The notes under the pieces were generated by a model, which saw only the letters and a program-made list of their open reading frames with translations, had not been told where the DNA came from and did not search any database. Of a stretch of 64,000 bases of DNA, positions 38,174-48,194 are shown piece by piece; position 1 is the first letter of the stretch; each line of letters begins with the position of its first letter. A program made the position numbers and the translations under genes. This DNA is from Gillisella vitis (lineage in GTDB: Bacteria; Pseudomonadota; Alphaproteobacteria; Rhizobiales; Rhizobiaceae), in NCBI RefSeq assembly GCF_014204625.1, contig NZ_JACHLU010000008.1:62001-126000 (forward strand), given 5' to 3'.

Positions 38174-38382
38174 ATTCTTTCAATCCCACAGTTCTTGATC
38201 GTCAGAATGACTGTCAGAACGCCCGGCATCGTCAGAGCTAAACTTTCCTTAGCATATTTTCGCTAAGACTCCGTCATGTCGCATCATGTGCCATTTATCG
38301 CGCAGAAAGCTTCACTATAACACGCTATATCTATTGCATGTTTTTCTCACTCGACCGATTTTGGCCTGTAGAATGGCGCAAT
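38174..38382. other. Intergenic region upstream of the repeat before uppE
   Basis: About 210 bases with no ORF or clear hairpin; together with the following repeat it separates uppD from uppE, so uppE may have its own promoter here. Confidence 0.5.
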
Positions 38383-38485
38383 AGAGTTTGTCAGGGAAAA
38401 GTGGAATCCGGTTTTCCCGAAAAAACAAACGAAAACAAAGGAATCTAGAGTCTGTCTGGTTCAATCTGAACCTGACAGACTCTAG
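38383..38485. repeat. Dispersed palindromic repeat, copy abutting uppE
   Basis: A 60-base tail (beginning AGAGTTTGTCAGGGAAAAGT at 38383) is followed by a 41-base palindrome at 38445-38485 (CTAGAGTCTGTC ... GACAGACTCTAG, loop ATC). It is the same element as the array at 13486-13722 but in inverted orientation. The palindrome ends 17 bases before the uppE start codon. Confidence 0.92.
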
Positions 38486-38502
38486 CGAAATGGGCCGCTG
38501 TC

Positions 38503-40056
38503 ATGAGGACACCGAACACGTTGGATATTGCAAAGCTCCGTCGAAAGTTACGTGATGAGGTTGGCAAGGTTACAACCAGCGCACCATCCGCAACTTCGGA
38601 TAATACGACATTATCACCAACCGCAAGCCTCGTTGCCAGGCAGTTACGCGAGGCCAGCCGCTCTCCCATCATCATTCTGGGTCAGCTCGGCTTCTTTGAA
38701 TTCAGCTGTCTGCTGGCCCTTGGATTTGCCCTGTACTGGCTGGCAGTGTCGGATGCCGATGCCAGTTTTGCGCTTGACGCCGCCTTTGCTGCGGTTGGTG
38801 TAGCAATCCACACACTTCTTCTGCTGTTTGCCGATGGATACCAGATTCACATTCTGCGAACACCATCAAAATCGCTGAAGCGTGCGCTGTTGAGCTGGAC
38901 ATTGTCTGTGGCCATCATGGCTTTGACCTGCCTGTTTCTGAAGGGCGCACACGAGCTTTATGTCTGGCTGCTTGTCTGGAGTGCCGCCGGCGGTCTTTTC
39001 ATTGTCATTGAGCGCTATTTGCTGGCTTTGGGCATTCGCCGCTGGACCCGCAATGGCCTGATTGAGCGCCGGGCGGTGATTGTTGGCGGCGGAGAACCGA
39101 CCAAAGCATTGATCAGAAGGTTGGAAAATCAGGAAGACAATGACATCCGCATTTGCGGTATTTTTGATGACCGGCAGGATAATCGCTCGCCCAATATGGT
39201 GGCAGGCTATCCCAAGCTCGGAACCGTGGCCGCGCTGGTGCAGTTTGCCCGTGAAGCCCGCATTGACATATTGATCATTTCCCTGCCGCTCAGCGCCGAA
39301 GCCCGTATTTTGCAATTGCTGAAATTGCTGTGGGTCTTGCCTGTCGATATTCGGTTGGCCGCGCATTCTGATAGCCTGATGTTTCGCCCGCGTGCATATT
39401 CGCGCGTTGGCGATGTGGCCATGCTGGATCTTGTCGACAAGCCCATCCGGGATTGGGACTCGGTGGCCAAGCGCGGGTTTGACATTGTCTTCAGCCTGAT
39501 TGCCCTTGCAATCTTCTGGCCGGTCATGCTGATTGCTGCCATTGCCGTGCGCGCAACCTCGAAGGGACCAGTGTTCTTTGTGCAAAAACGCCATGGCTTC
39601 AACAATGAAATCGTGCATGTGCTGAAGTTCCGCTCAATGTATACGGAAATGAGCGATCCCACCGCCAAGCTGGCGGTGACAAAAAATGATCCGCGTGTGA
39701 CACCCGTAGGACGTTGGCTTCGGAAATCCTCCATGGATGAACTGCCACAACTGTTCAATGTGCTGAGAGGTGATCTCTCGCTTGTCGGCCCGCGCCCTCA
39801 CGCTGTTTCGGCCCAAACCCGCGACCGGCCCTATGGTGATATTGTTGAGGATTATTTTGCCCGACACCGGGTCAAACCCGGCGTCACGGGCTGGGCACAG
39901 GTCAATGGCTGGCGTGGCGAAATCGATTGTGATGACAAGATCAAAGGCAGAACCGCCTGTGACCTGTATTACATCGAAAACTGGTCATTGCTGCTGGATC
40001 TGAAAATTCTATTCATGACGCCGTTCAGCCTGTTCAACACGGAAAATGCCTATTGA
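38503..40056 (+). CDS. uppE: Polyprenyl-phosphate glycosylphosphotransferase (PHPT family), putative UppE
   Basis: Initiating enzyme of polysaccharide synthesis: transfers a sugar-1-phosphate from a UDP-sugar to undecaprenyl phosphate. 517 residues: N-terminal cytosolic segment, four predicted helices (about 55-165), CoA-binding-like Rossmann part (RRAVIVGGGEPTKALIRRLE), fifth helix and the catalytic bacterial sugar transferase domain from about 325 (KRGFDIVFSLIALAIFWP, KFRSM, MDELPQLFNVLRGDLSLVGPRP). Same architecture as WbaP/HfsE/UppE. Only a weak ribosome site (GGGCC) lies before the ATG, right after a palindromic repeat. Homologues are essential for the polar adhesin in Agrobacterium. Confidence 0.9.
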   Translation: MRTPNTLDIAKLRRKLRDEVGKVTTSAPSATSDNTTLSPTASLVARQLREASRSPIIILGQLGFFEFSCLLALGFALYWLAVSDADASFALDAAFAAVGVAIHTLLLLFADGYQIHILRTPSKSLKRALLSWTLSVAIMALTCLFLKGAHELYVWLLVWSAAGGLFIVIERYLLALGIRRWTRNGLIERRAVIVGGGEPTKALIRRLENQEDNDIRICGIFDDRQDNRSPNMVAGYPKLGTVAALVQFAREARIDILIISLPLSAEARILQLLKLLWVLPVDIRLAAHSDSLMFRPRAYSRVGDVAMLDLVDKPIRDWDSVAKRGFDIVFSLIALAIFWPVMLIAAIAVRATSKGPVFFVQKRHGFNNEIVHVLKFRSMYTEMSDPTAKLAVTKNDPRVTPVGRWLRKSSMDELPQLFNVLRGDLSLVGPRPHAVSAQTRDRPYGDIVEDYFARHRVKPGVTGWAQVNGWRGEIDCDDKIKGRTACDLYYIENWSLLLDLKILFMTPFSLFNTENAY

Positions 40057-41306
40057 GCGCCCTTTCCACCCGCACCAGCAGGCTGTTGCAGCCCGGATTG
40101 CCCCCCGGCCTGGCCATGATTGGCCTGATCAGCTCGGCCCTGATAGGAGTTGGTGTCTTTCTGCTGGGCTTCGTTTTTGAAGAACCGGCCCCCTATGAAT
40201 TGTTCATGGCAGCACAAATGCCACTGTGGTTTCTGCTGGGCCTGCGCATTTCCCGCGCCATAGCGCCGTTGCTGGGCCTGATGATTGCCTTCAACATGGG
40301 CGGCCTGCTGTCACTCACGGTCATGATCGATCTGGATACCGGCCCGATGTATGTGGCAGTATCAACCTTTCTCGCCTTGACCTCCGTGTTTTATGCAGCC
40401 GTTATCGAAGATCGATACGAACGATTGCGGGTGATTTTCAGGGCTTGGACCCTTGCCGCCATGGCCACGGCCTCTCTGGGTATTCTGGGGTATTTTCAAG
40501 CCTTTCCCGGAGCAGAGATATTTACCCGCTATGAACGCGCCATGGGGGCCTTTCAGGATCCCAATGTGTTTGGCCCGTTTCTCATTGCGCCATCACTCTA
40601 CCTGATCCACGGCTTGCTGACGGGCCACTTGCGTGCTGCACCGTTGCGTATTATCGGCCTGCTGATCATTGCGCTTGGTGTGTTTCTGTCTTTCTCGCGG
40701 GCAGCATGGGCTTTATTTTTATTCTCGGCGGTCGCCATGGTGCTCGTTCTGCTGATCCAGAAACGCAGTGGTGCATTTCGCCTGAAAATCATGCTGTTGA
40801 CGCTGGCCTTTGCCGTTCTGATGGTTTTGGCGCTGACAATTGCCCTGCAATCAGAACAGGTTCGAACCATTTTTGCAGCCCGAACCGAACTGGTGCAGGA
40901 CTACGATGGCGGCCATCTGGGTCGTTTTGAACGGCACAAGATTGGCTTCCTGATGGCGATGGAGAGACCTCTGGGCATTGGCCCGCTGGCCTTCAACAAG
41001 ATATTCCCGGAAGATGAGCACAACATCTGGCTCAAATCCTTGACGACCTATGGCTGGCTCGGCTTTGTCAGCTATGTCACCATGATGCTGTGGACGATCT
41101 GCTTCGGCTTCAAATATCTGCTGCGCGAACGCCCCTGGCAACCCTATCTGACAATGGCCTGGATTGCCATTGTTGGTCACGCCGCCATTGGCAATGTTAT
41201 CGATCTGGATCACTGGCGACACGTCTATCTGCTGTTTGGCATTCTCTGGGGATGTCGTGCATTGGAAATGCGCCATCAGAACGGCAAGCCATCTGTCCGT
41301 CTGTAG
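40053..41306 (+). CDS. uppF: Wzy/O-antigen-ligase family membrane protein, putative UppF
   Basis: 417 residues, about ten hydrophobic helices and a larger periplasmic loop containing the Wzy_C-type region (FSRAAWALFLFSAVAM before it, then the loop and PLGIGPLAFNKIFPEDEHNIWLKSL). Expected to polymerise lipid-linked repeats in the periplasm. A TTG start at 40053 overlaps the uppE stop by four bases (TTGA), implying coupling; ATG 40116 would delete part of helix 1. Last gene of the locus. Confidence 0.85.
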   Translation: MSALSTRTSRLLQPGLPPGLAMIGLISSALIGVGVFLLGFVFEEPAPYELFMAAQMPLWFLLGLRISRAIAPLLGLMIAFNMGGLLSLTVMIDLDTGPMYVAVSTFLALTSVFYAAVIEDRYERLRVIFRAWTLAAMATASLGILGYFQAFPGAEIFTRYERAMGAFQDPNVFGPFLIAPSLYLIHGLLTGHLRAAPLRIIGLLIIALGVFLSFSRAAWALFLFSAVAMVLVLLIQKRSGAFRLKIMLLTLAFAVLMVLALTIALQSEQVRTIFAARTELVQDYDGGHLGRFERHKIGFLMAMERPLGIGPLAFNKIFPEDEHNIWLKSLTTYGWLGFVSYVTMMLWTICFGFKYLLRERPWQPYLTMAWIAIVGHAAIGNVIDLDHWRHVYLLFGILWGCRALEMRHQNGKPSVRL

Positions 41307-41502
41307 AGTCGGGCAAAAACCACAAGATCTCAAGCTGATACGGCAATTATTTTCAACAATGCATGGAACAGAACCCTGTTCACGGCGTTGTGACTGCATG
41401 ATTTTCAACTCACATCACATCAAATGTGAGCAATTATGTCGTGACGCCAAGAGACGCAGACACTGTGATGTCTCTTCGCACACAACAGCAAGAGAGGGCA
41501 CT

Positions 41503-41652
41503 ATGACTCGGACAAATGGTCTTTATCTCGTGATCGGAGCGCTGCTCGTCGCCGTCATCGGCTTTGGTGCCTATACGTACCGCGAAGAAACCAAGCCCAA
41601 AGGCGTTGAGCTGAGTATCGGCAAAGATGGCGTTACTGTTCAGGAAAAATAA
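41503..41652 (+). CDS. Small single-span membrane protein
   Basis: 49-residue protein: MTRTNG, one strongly hydrophobic helix (residues 7-25), then YREETKPKGVELSIGKDGVTVQEK outside or inside. Resembles short rhizobial proteins annotated only as hypothetical. AGAGAGG lies six bases before ATG 41503. The frame is open upstream to 41164 but that part overlaps uppF and has no protein-like character. No function assigned. Confidence 0.7.
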   Translation: MTRTNGLYLVIGALLVAVIGFGAYTYREETKPKGVELSIGKDGVTVQEK

Positions 41653-41661
41653 GAGAGGTTC

Positions 41662-41689
41662 CATCGTGCGTTTTCACCAACGCACGATG
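41662..41689. terminator. Hairpin between convergent genes, possible terminator
   Basis: 11-bp stem CATCGTGCGTT/AACGCACGATG (41662-41672 with 41679-41689), six-base loop, between the small membrane protein gene (+) and the esterase gene (-). No T-run on the plus strand. Confidence 0.55.
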
Positions 41690-41712
41690 TCTTGCTCACC
41701 ATTTCTTAGGCT

Positions 41713-42729
41713 TCATGCGACCCGTCGCTTTTTGGCCTTCACCCCAAGCCCCCAACTGTCGACCAGCACGGACGGCAGATGAATATTGGAAGCCAGCATA
41801 AACGGCATTTCCTGCCCCTGCCCCGGCTTGATCGGCACGCCATGATCAAGCCCCTCCAGCAGAATGAACTCAACTTTGATGTCGCCCTTGTCGTCATGCC
41901 AGACACGGCCTGACGCTTGGCCGAATTTGGCCAAACTGGCCTGTTCTTCTGCAAGACCATGCACCGCCAGCCATTGAGACCGCAGCGCATCGGCATTCCT
42001 GATATTCACCACCTGATCGTCGGTACCATGCCAGATGGATATGCGCGGCCAGGCCCCGCTCTCCGGTGACGCCTGCTGAACCAGACTGGCCCACTCGGCA
42101 GAGGTTTTAACCGCGCCATTGGCCATGACGCCAAACGCATTCATCGCATCGCGCGCGGCCCCAACCGGAAGCCCGGCCACGATGGCACCAGCGCAAAAGG
42201 CCTCAGGATGAGCCGCAAGCAGCGCTGTCGCCAAAGCGCCTCCGGCTGAAAGGCCCATCACATGCACAGCATCTGCATCCAGATCATAGGCACCAATCAT
42301 GGTGGAGATCATCTGGCGAATGGAGCCAACCTCTCCCCTGTCACGGGCAACAGAGCTTGGGCGAAACCAGTTAAAACAGCCATGCGCGTTGTTTGAGCTG
42401 CTCTGCTCGGGGTAGAGCAGAGCAAATCCATGCTGGCGTGCCAATTTTGTCCAGCCGCTTCCGCAATCAAAATCCTCGGCGCTCTGCCCGCAGCCATGCA
42501 ACACCACAACAAGCGGTGCCCCCGGCTTCAAACCCGGTGGCACATATTCCAGCATCCGAAGCGAGCCAGGATTGCTGCCAAAATCGACCTTCTCCATCAA
42601 AACTGGAATGGATTCGTCTGGCAGGACAGGCGAGCTGTCAAGATTATCAACAAAATCCACCAGAGCCTGTTGAAAATCCCGCTGCTTGCGGATCAAGGCC
42701 GCCACTGACTTCGAGACGTTCATTTGCAT
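41713..42729 (-). CDS. PHB-depolymerase-type esterase (Esterase_phd family)
   Basis: 338-residue alpha/beta hydrolase of the polyhydroxybutyrate depolymerase/feruloyl esterase-like group. The oxyanion region is VVVLHGCGQSAEDFDCGSGWT, the nucleophile Ser lies in GLSAGGALA (GxSxG), Asp in IWHGTDDQVV and His in LLEGLDHGVPI. No signal peptide, so intracellular or leaderless. The natural ester is unknown. AAGG lies nine bases before ATG 42729; ATG 42723 is an alternative. Confidence 0.87.
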   Translation of the reverse strand: MQMNVSKSVAALIRKQRDFQQALVDFVDNLDSSPVLPDESIPVLMEKVDFGSNPGSLRMLEYVPPGLKPGAPLVVVLHGCGQSAEDFDCGSGWTKLARQHGFALLYPEQSSSNNAHGCFNWFRPSSVARDRGEVGSIRQMISTMIGAYDLDADAVHVMGLSAGGALATALLAAHPEAFCAGAIVAGLPVGAARDAMNAFGVMANGAVKTSAEWASLVQQASPESGAWPRISIWHGTDDQVVNIRNADALRSQWLAVHGLAEEQASLAKFGQASGRVWHDDKGDIKVEFILLEGLDHGVPIKPGQGQEMPFMLASNIHLPSVLVDSWGLGVKAKKRRVA

Positions 42730-43154
42730 TTCATTTGCCTTCCTGACGGCTTAAACTTCATGCGGAAACCGCCATTGTCTGTCGATTCCGACAGGACACA
42801 CTCCATATTGCTGCACTGCAGCGAATATAGGGCAAACCTGATGAATTGGCGAGACTGAAGAGTGACACGAATTGGATCGTGCGCCTTATCCATAAATATT
42901 TGCTTATTATCATTCTTCAAATGAATAACTTTGAAAAATGTTCCAATATTGTTGATATGATAAAATGAAAAATTATAAAATTATCAATTCCATACTTTAA
43001 TAAAAAAATCTTTTTTGTTTTATGTTCTTAAAATATTTATGGCACGCGATCGTGCTTCTGAGCTTTTGCCAAACAACAAGACGAAAATCATCAATGGTAC
43101 ACTGCTGATGATTGGTAGTATCAACTGAAATAACCAAAGGGGGGATTTTTAAAA
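42730..43154. other. AT-rich intergenic region upstream of tRNA-Pro
   Basis: About 425 bases with no gene seen. 42880-43030 is markedly AT-rich compared with the surrounding genes (long A/T runs, poly-A at about 43003-43009). No inverted repeats typical of insertion sequences were recognised. Confidence 0.55.
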
Positions 43155-43231
<77 letters not shown>

Positions 43232-43389
43232 ACCCGCTCCTAAGAGCAAGGTTGACTTAGATTCTTTGCCCCCGTCGCGCAAGCATAAAATTGCAGCTTT
43301 CAGCTAAAAAATCAAAATTATACGCAAAATTCCAACAGGCCGCCGGGAACCAATCTCCTTTAGCCGCGTTTTCAGACGCGGAGAAAAAC

Positions 43390-43635
43390 ATGCCCATAGA
43401 CAAACAGTTCGAAAAACCTTTTGCCCTCGTGATCGCCGGTTCACGTCATATGATTGGATCAATCCGGGAGGCCGCCTGGATTCTGGCGGATCAATGGCCC
43501 GATTTTTCCAGTGCCTCTTTTAGAAGAGCGCTAACTGCCTGTGGAGATGCACTGGAGGGCAAGCGCTCAACATCCTATGCCCGAAGGGCCTTGCTGATTG
43601 CGGCCCATAAAGACAAGGTTGAGATCATTATCTGA
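43390..43635 (+). CDS. DUF982 protein
   Basis: 81-residue protein of the rhizobial DUF982 family, typically multicopy in these genomes and functionally unknown. Seen: FALVIAGSRHMIGSIREAAWILADQWP, FRRALTACGDALEG, and SYARRALLIAAHKDKV. GGAG lies six bases before ATG 43390; the frame runs upstream to 43291 toward the tRNA but that part is unlikely to be coding. No membrane segment. Confidence 0.82.
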   Translation: MPIDKQFEKPFALVIAGSRHMIGSIREAAWILADQWPDFSSASFRRALTACGDALEGKRSTSYARRALLIAAHKDKVEIII

Positions 43636-43691
43636 TCTCAACCGCCATTGTTGCGCGATAAGATGGAAATAGTCAGATAACTGTTGTTGCG

Positions 43692-44234
43692 TTAACGAAC
43701 CTGATCCAGCAAACGCTTGCATTCCAGAAGGTCAAACAGCGTTTCCTGTAACAGGGCACGATCTTCCTTGTTGATAGACCCTTTACCAAGGGAGATTTCG
43801 GGAATGCCATCATCACCGCCACCGAAATTGAAAAAACGGCTCGCAGGGCGCGGTTTAGGCTGACCCACCATCTGATCATCATCATGGCCCAGCACAGGCT
43901 CATCGCTGATGGTTTGACCGGCGGCGACAAGTGCTTCCATTGTCGCCAGATCGCCTGAAGCGACAGCGATAACGAATTTATTGCCATTGGTTTTCAGAAG
44001 CTTTTGAACACCCTTGATCGTATAGCCATGATCATAGAGCAGATGGCGAATGCCTTTCAGCAATTCCACATCGTCTGGCCGATAATAGCGCCGACCGCCA
44101 CCACGCTTTAAAGGCTTTATCTGGGGAAAGCGGGTTTCCCAAAACCGGAGCACATGTTGAGGCAGATCAAGATCATCTGCAACTTCACTGATCGTACGGA
44201 AGGCGTCAGGGCTCTTGTCCAAGGTCTGCTCCAT
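43692..44234 (-). CDS. MerR-family transcriptional regulator
   Basis: 180 residues: N-terminal winged helix-turn-helix of the MerR type ([41 protein letters not shown]), then a helix and a low-complexity C-terminus with a DD/PKP segment. There are no conserved cysteines for metals. Homologues sit beside ihfA-fabH-plsX throughout Rhizobiales, but their target is not known. It lies 171 bases downstream of ihfA. Confidence 0.87.
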   Translation of the reverse strand: MEQTLDKSPDAFRTISEVADDLDLPQHVLRFWETRFPQIKPLKRGGGRRYYRPDDVELLKGIRHLLYDHGYTIKGVQKLLKTNGNKFVIAVASGDLATMEALVAAGQTISDEPVLGHDDDQMVGQPKPRPASRFFNFGGGDDGIPEISLGKGSINKEDRALLQETLFDLLECKRLLDQVR

Positions 44235-44405
44235 CCTGTCCCATTGTCAGTCTTTGTCTCGCCAAGGGCAACGTGCACAGAAGTTCTGCGCTTTCTATGC
44301 CAGTTTCGAGCTCGTTTTATCAAGCCAGAAAAAACAGGTCTCAGCATAGACATACCATGCTGAAACCTGAATCAGACATCATCCTGAAAAACAGCCCAAG
44401 AAATC

Positions 44406-44744
44406 TCAATGGGCCGGGTTTGCAGGTTTCTGCTTTGATTTGCGTGCCAGATGCGAGCGAAGGATGCGTTGCTTCAACACATTCGAGGCCTTGAACGTCA
44501 TCACCTTGCGCGGTGAAATCGGCACTTCCTCGCCGGTTTTGGGGTTACGGCCAATGCGCTCATTCTTGGCGCGCACCTGAAAGGTGGCAAAAGATGAGAG
44601 CTTGACCATCTCGCCCCGAACGATCGCATTGCAGATCTCGTCGATGACTGTTTCGACCAGTTCCGCAGATTCAGTGCGAGAAAGACCAACCTTGCGGAAA
44701 ACCGATTCAGCCAAATCCGCCCGCGTCACAGTTTTGCCTGTCAT
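44406..44744 (-). CDS. ihfA: Integration host factor subunit alpha
   Basis: 112-residue DNA-bending protein. Starts [16 protein letters not shown] and carries the arm motif [23 protein letters not shown], with a basic C-terminal tail ([13 protein letters not shown]). ATG 44744 is preferred to 44762 because relatives begin at MTGKTVTR and GGGA precedes it. Located between fabH and merR. Confidence 0.96.
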   Translation of the reverse strand: MTGKTVTRADLAESVFRKVGLSRTESAELVETVIDEICNAIVRGEMVKLSSFATFQVRAKNERIGRNPKTGEEVPISPRKVMTFKASNVLKQRILRSHLARKSKQKPANPAH

Positions 44745-44839
44745 AGCATCCCGTCCGTTCATATGAATATCGTTATGGCGATAGACTATTGATCCAATCC
44801 CGATCGGTCAAGCGCCGTTAACAACTTGTTTTTGCGTCA

Positions 44840-45811
44840 CTACCAGCGAATAAGCACTGCACCCCAGGTAAAGCCTCCGCCCATGGCTTCCAAAAGCACG
44901 ACATCACCCGGCTTGATACGGCCATCGGCCACAGCAACAGACAGCGCAAGCGGAATAGATGCGGCAGACGTGTTGCCATGCTGCTGCACGGTGACAACCA
45001 CTTTTTCCAATGGAATACCGAGCTTTTTGGCAGAACCATCGATGATTCGGCGATTTGCCTGATGCGGCACCAGCCAGTCCACATCGTCGGCAGTCATGCC
45101 GGATGCTTCAAAAGACTGTTCAATCACATCGGTAATCATGCCAACCGCGTGTTTGAAAACTTCACGGCCTTCCATTCGCAAATGACCGACAGTGCCCGTG
45201 GTGGAAGGGCCGCCATCAACGTAGAGCTTTTCCCGATGGGCACCATCTGAACGCAGATGCGCCGTCAGCACACCACGGTCCGCAACAGTGCCCTCGCCTT
45301 GCGCGGCTTCGAGAATGATCGCGCCTGCGCCATCACCGAACAAAACGCAGGTGGTGCGATCTGTCCAATCCAGAATGCGCGAAAAGGTCTCGGCTCCGAT
45401 CACCAGAATGCGCTTGGCCAATCCACCGCGAATATAGGCATCCGCCGTGGTGACGGCATAAACAAAGCCACTACACACGGCCTGCACATCAAAGGCAAAA
45501 CCGTGGCTCATACCAAGCCTGCTCTGAATGTTCACAGCAGTCGCAGGAAACGTATTGTCCGGTGTGGAGGTGGCACAGATGATCACATCAATATCGGCAA
45601 TTGTCAGGCCCGCAGCGTTGAGGGCGGCCTGCGCCGCTTCTGTGCCCAGAGATGCGGTTGTTTCCCCTTCCCCCGCAATATAGCGCTGTTCAATGCCAGT
45701 GCGCTGAACAATCCACTCGTCGGATGTCTCAACGATGGTTTCCATTTCGCGGTTACTCAAGACACGTTTGGGGAGAGAGGCCCCAACGCCGCGAACAACT
45801 GAACGAATCAT
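44840..45811 (-). CDS. fabH: 3-oxoacyl-[acyl-carrier-protein] synthase III
   Basis: Condenses acetyl-CoA with malonyl-ACP to start fatty acid synthesis. 323 residues from ATG 45811 ([20 protein letters not shown]). The catalytic triad is visible: Cys in [12 protein letters not shown], His in [11 protein letters not shown] and Asn in [15 protein letters not shown]. Separated from plsX by 19 bases, so the two are cotranscribed. The longer frame to 45871 reaches into plsX and is not used. Confidence 0.97.
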   Translation of the reverse strand: MIRSVVRGVGASLPKRVLSNREMETIVETSDEWIVQRTGIEQRYIAGEGETTASLGTEAAQAALNAAGLTIADIDVIICATSTPDNTFPATAVNIQSRLGMSHGFAFDVQAVCSGFVYAVTTADAYIRGGLAKRILVIGAETFSRILDWTDRTTCVLFGDGAGAIILEAAQGEGTVADRGVLTAHLRSDGAHREKLYVDGGPSTTGTVGHLRMEGREVFKHAVGMITDVIEQSFEASGMTADDVDWLVPHQANRRIIDGSAKKLGIPLEKVVVTVQQHGNTSAASIPLALSVAVADGRIKPGDVVLLEAMGGGFTWGAVLIRW

Positions 45812-45830
45812 TTTGTTTATATCCTGTTTT

Positions 45831-46877
45831 TCACGCCGCTTCCGGTCCGGCGCTGGACGGAAACAGGGCATGATAAAGTTTCAAATCATTTTCAATCTTC
45901 TGCGTCAAACCATTGCGCACCATGTCGTAACCAACCTCAATCGCGGCTGCAAACCCTTCCGCATCGGTTCCGCCATGACTTTTTATAACAATGCCATTTA
46001 ATCCGAGAAAAACACCGCCGTTGACCTTGCGGGGGTCCATTTTTTCGCGCAGGGCGTTAAAGGCACCTCTGGCAAAGAAATAGCCAATACGCGACAAAAT
46101 ACTGCGCGACATCGCAGCCCGCAGATAGGAGGCAATCTGCTTTGCCGTGCCTTCGGCGGCCTTGAGCGCGATATTGCCGGTAAAGCCTTCCGTGACCACC
46201 ACATCAACCGTGCCCTTGCCGAGATCATCCCCCTCGACAAAACCATAGTAATTCAGGCTATCAATATTGGCCTCACGCAGCAGACGGCCTGCTTCGCGCA
46301 CATCTTCCAGCCCCTTGATTTCCTCAACGCCGACATTGAGCAGGCCAATGGTGGGACGCTCGATTTCAAACAGCGCGCGTGCCATGGCTCCGCCCATCAC
46401 GGCAAAATCCAGCAATTGCTTGGCATCGGCACCAATAGTTGCGCCAATGTCCAGCACAATGCTTTCCCCCTTCATGGTCGGCCAGATACCGGCAATTGCC
46501 GGGCGCTCCACATTGGGCATCATCCGCAGGCAAAATTTGGCCATTGCCATCAAGGCACCCGTGTTGCCAGCGGAAACCGCCACATTGGCCTCGCCGGTCT
46601 TGACCGCATCAATCGAGCGCCACATGCTGGAAACATTGCGGCCACGCCGAAGTGCCTGGCTTGGCTTTTCATCCATGCCAATGGCCACGTCGCAATCATG
46701 AAAGATGGATTTTTCTTTCAGCTTTGGATGTTGCGCCAACAAAGCTTCGCACTTGTCGCGCTGCCCAAACAGCACGAACGTAATCTCCGGATGGCGCTCC
46801 AGCGCCTTCGCTGCCCCTGGAATGACAACTTCAGGACCGAAATCGCCCCCCATGACATCGAGAGAAATCTTGACCAC
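45831..46877 (-). CDS. plsX: Phosphate acyltransferase PlsX
   Basis: Converts acyl-ACP to acyl phosphate for phospholipid synthesis. 348 residues beginning [21 protein letters not shown], with NVGVEEIKG and [18 protein letters not shown] motifs and [15 protein letters not shown] near the C-terminus. Lies immediately upstream of fabH, the usual alphaproteobacterial order. Confidence 0.97.
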   Translation of the reverse strand: MVKISLDVMGGDFGPEVVIPGAAKALERHPEITFVLFGQRDKCEALLAQHPKLKEKSIFHDCDVAIGMDEKPSQALRRGRNVSSMWRSIDAVKTGEANVAVSAGNTGALMAMAKFCLRMMPNVERPAIAGIWPTMKGESIVLDIGATIGADAKQLLDFAVMGGAMARALFEIERPTIGLLNVGVEEIKGLEDVREAGRLLREANIDSLNYYGFVEGDDLGKGTVDVVVTEGFTGNIALKAAEGTAKQIASYLRAAMSRSILSRIGYFFARGAFNALREKMDPRKVNGGVFLGLNGIVIKSHGGTDAEGFAAAIEVGYDMVRNGLTQKIENDLKLYHALFPSSAGPEAA

Positions 46878-47085
46878 GCGTCTTTATCCCTTCTTTTTCA
46901 CCACCGGGTGAAATTTTGGCCAAAATACTGGTTTTGATCCGGCACACAACATATTTGTGTTCATCTTGGCCGACATCAAACCCAGTTCAGACAATCCTGC
47001 ATGGCAAAGCCATCGCCCTGTCCGTCTAGTCCATTGTTTTACCGAAAATTTTCGACCAGCGCCGTCGCACCCCACCAAACAGAGC

Positions 47086-47649
47086 CTAATCCTTTTTCCA
47101 GTCCTTGAGCGCGGCGAAAGGTGATGGCCGGATAATTTCGGCCCCTGTATCCTCGGAATGGCCGGAAAATTCAACGCCCTGTTTGCGCGGATAGGGATCA
47201 AGCGCCATGGCGGCAAACTCAGTCACAAGGGCACCAGCATCAATTGTATCACCAACAAAAGGCTCCGGAAGATCCGGCCCTTCGGGATCAATCACCATTT
47301 CGCCCTGCCCATCGAGCGCAAGACGCGCAAGCTTCGAGCCTTCCGGCACAAAAACCTGCTCAAGCTGCTCATTGATGGTGCACAACACCGGCTCCAGCGT
47401 CACCACGCAAGCCTGCTCAACCTCGCCTTCAACCGTGCCCTTGATCCGCACGCCATCTTTTTTCCAGCGCGAGATCTGGAGCTCCGCCTTGAGGAAGCGC
47501 ACATTCAGCACATTCCACAGCGTCGCCAGCCCTTTCAGTTCGCTCTCGTTGGCTTCAATGCGCACGCGCACCGCGTTGGCAGAGATATGCCCTACCTTGA
47601 TGGCGTAGGAAAAAGGATTTTCCATGTGACCAGACCCCTGCACTTTCAT
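47086..47649 (-). CDS. DUF177 (YceD-like) protein
   Basis: 187-residue member of the DUF177 family, linked in other bacteria to 23S rRNA metabolism and often next to rpmF-plsX. It has PFSYAIKVGHISANAVRVRIEANESE, CVVTLEPVLCTINEQLEQVFVP and the acidic centre FVGDTIDAGALVTEFAAMALDPYPRK. Start ATG 47649 overlaps the preceding stop by four bases (ATGA); ATG 47625 is possible. rpmF is not adjacent here. Confidence 0.85.
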   Translation of the reverse strand: MKVQGSGHMENPFSYAIKVGHISANAVRVRIEANESELKGLATLWNVLNVRFLKAELQISRWKKDGVRIKGTVEGEVEQACVVTLEPVLCTINEQLEQVFVPEGSKLARLALDGQGEMVIDPEGPDLPEPFVGDTIDAGALVTEFAAMALDPYPRKQGVEFSGHSEDTGAEIIRPSPFAALKDWKKD

Positions 47650-48194
47650 TGTTGTCCCTGCTCCTGTGGACGCGGCAGCCTGACTGAGCCGGTCACAACC
47701 ACGTCTTCCGCCGTGTTTGCCAGCTCCGCTTCTGCCAGCAAGGCCCAGTGGGCCAGCCCGGCCATCTCGGCTGCATCCATGCGTTCGGGGTGTATATTGC
47801 GTTTCAGCGCGGCTGCAAGCCCTTGGCTGTCTTTTAGATCAAGCGCCTTGCCATAGGTTTCAAGGCGCCCATAAAACATTCCAGCCAGTTTTTTCATACG
47901 TTTGGGCACAGATTGATCGCCAATTCCCAACTCTCGAATGGAATGATCAATATCCTGGAAAAAAGCGTCGATGATTTCCTGCGCCACTTCCTGGCCGCTG
48001 GTTTGTGATTTTGCCGTGCGCCGAAAATAGAGAATCATGACCAGAGACAGCATTTCAAACCGCCCCATCACGGTATCGGGCACGTCCAGCGCCAGATAAA
48101 AATGGGGAATGCGCGCAGCTTCGGTCAGAAGAGCATATTGTCGATCAACAATCCCCCGGTTGTTCTTTCTTCCTTTGAACAGGCCAAAAATCAT
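47646..48194 (-). CDS. Ubiquinol-cytochrome c chaperone family protein (CBP3-like)
   Basis: 182 residues of the Ubiq_cyt_C_chap family, homologous to mitochondrial CBP3 needed for cytochrome bc1 assembly. Motifs: IPHFYLALDVPDTVMGRFEMLSL, AQEIIDAFFQDIDHSIRELGIGDQSVPKRMKKLAGMFYGRL. ATG 48194 has AAGTAGG seven bases upstream; a start at 48230 is less likely. It is coupled by a 4-base overlap to the DUF177 gene and divergent from the BamE gene. Confidence 0.88.
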   Translation of the reverse strand: MIFGLFKGRKNNRGIVDRQYALLTEAARIPHFYLALDVPDTVMGRFEMLSLVMILYFRRTAKSQTSGQEVAQEIIDAFFQDIDHSIRELGIGDQSVPKRMKKLAGMFYGRLETYGKALDLKDSQGLAAALKRNIHPERMDAAEMAGLAHWALLAEAELANTAEDVVVTGSVRLPRPQEQGQQ

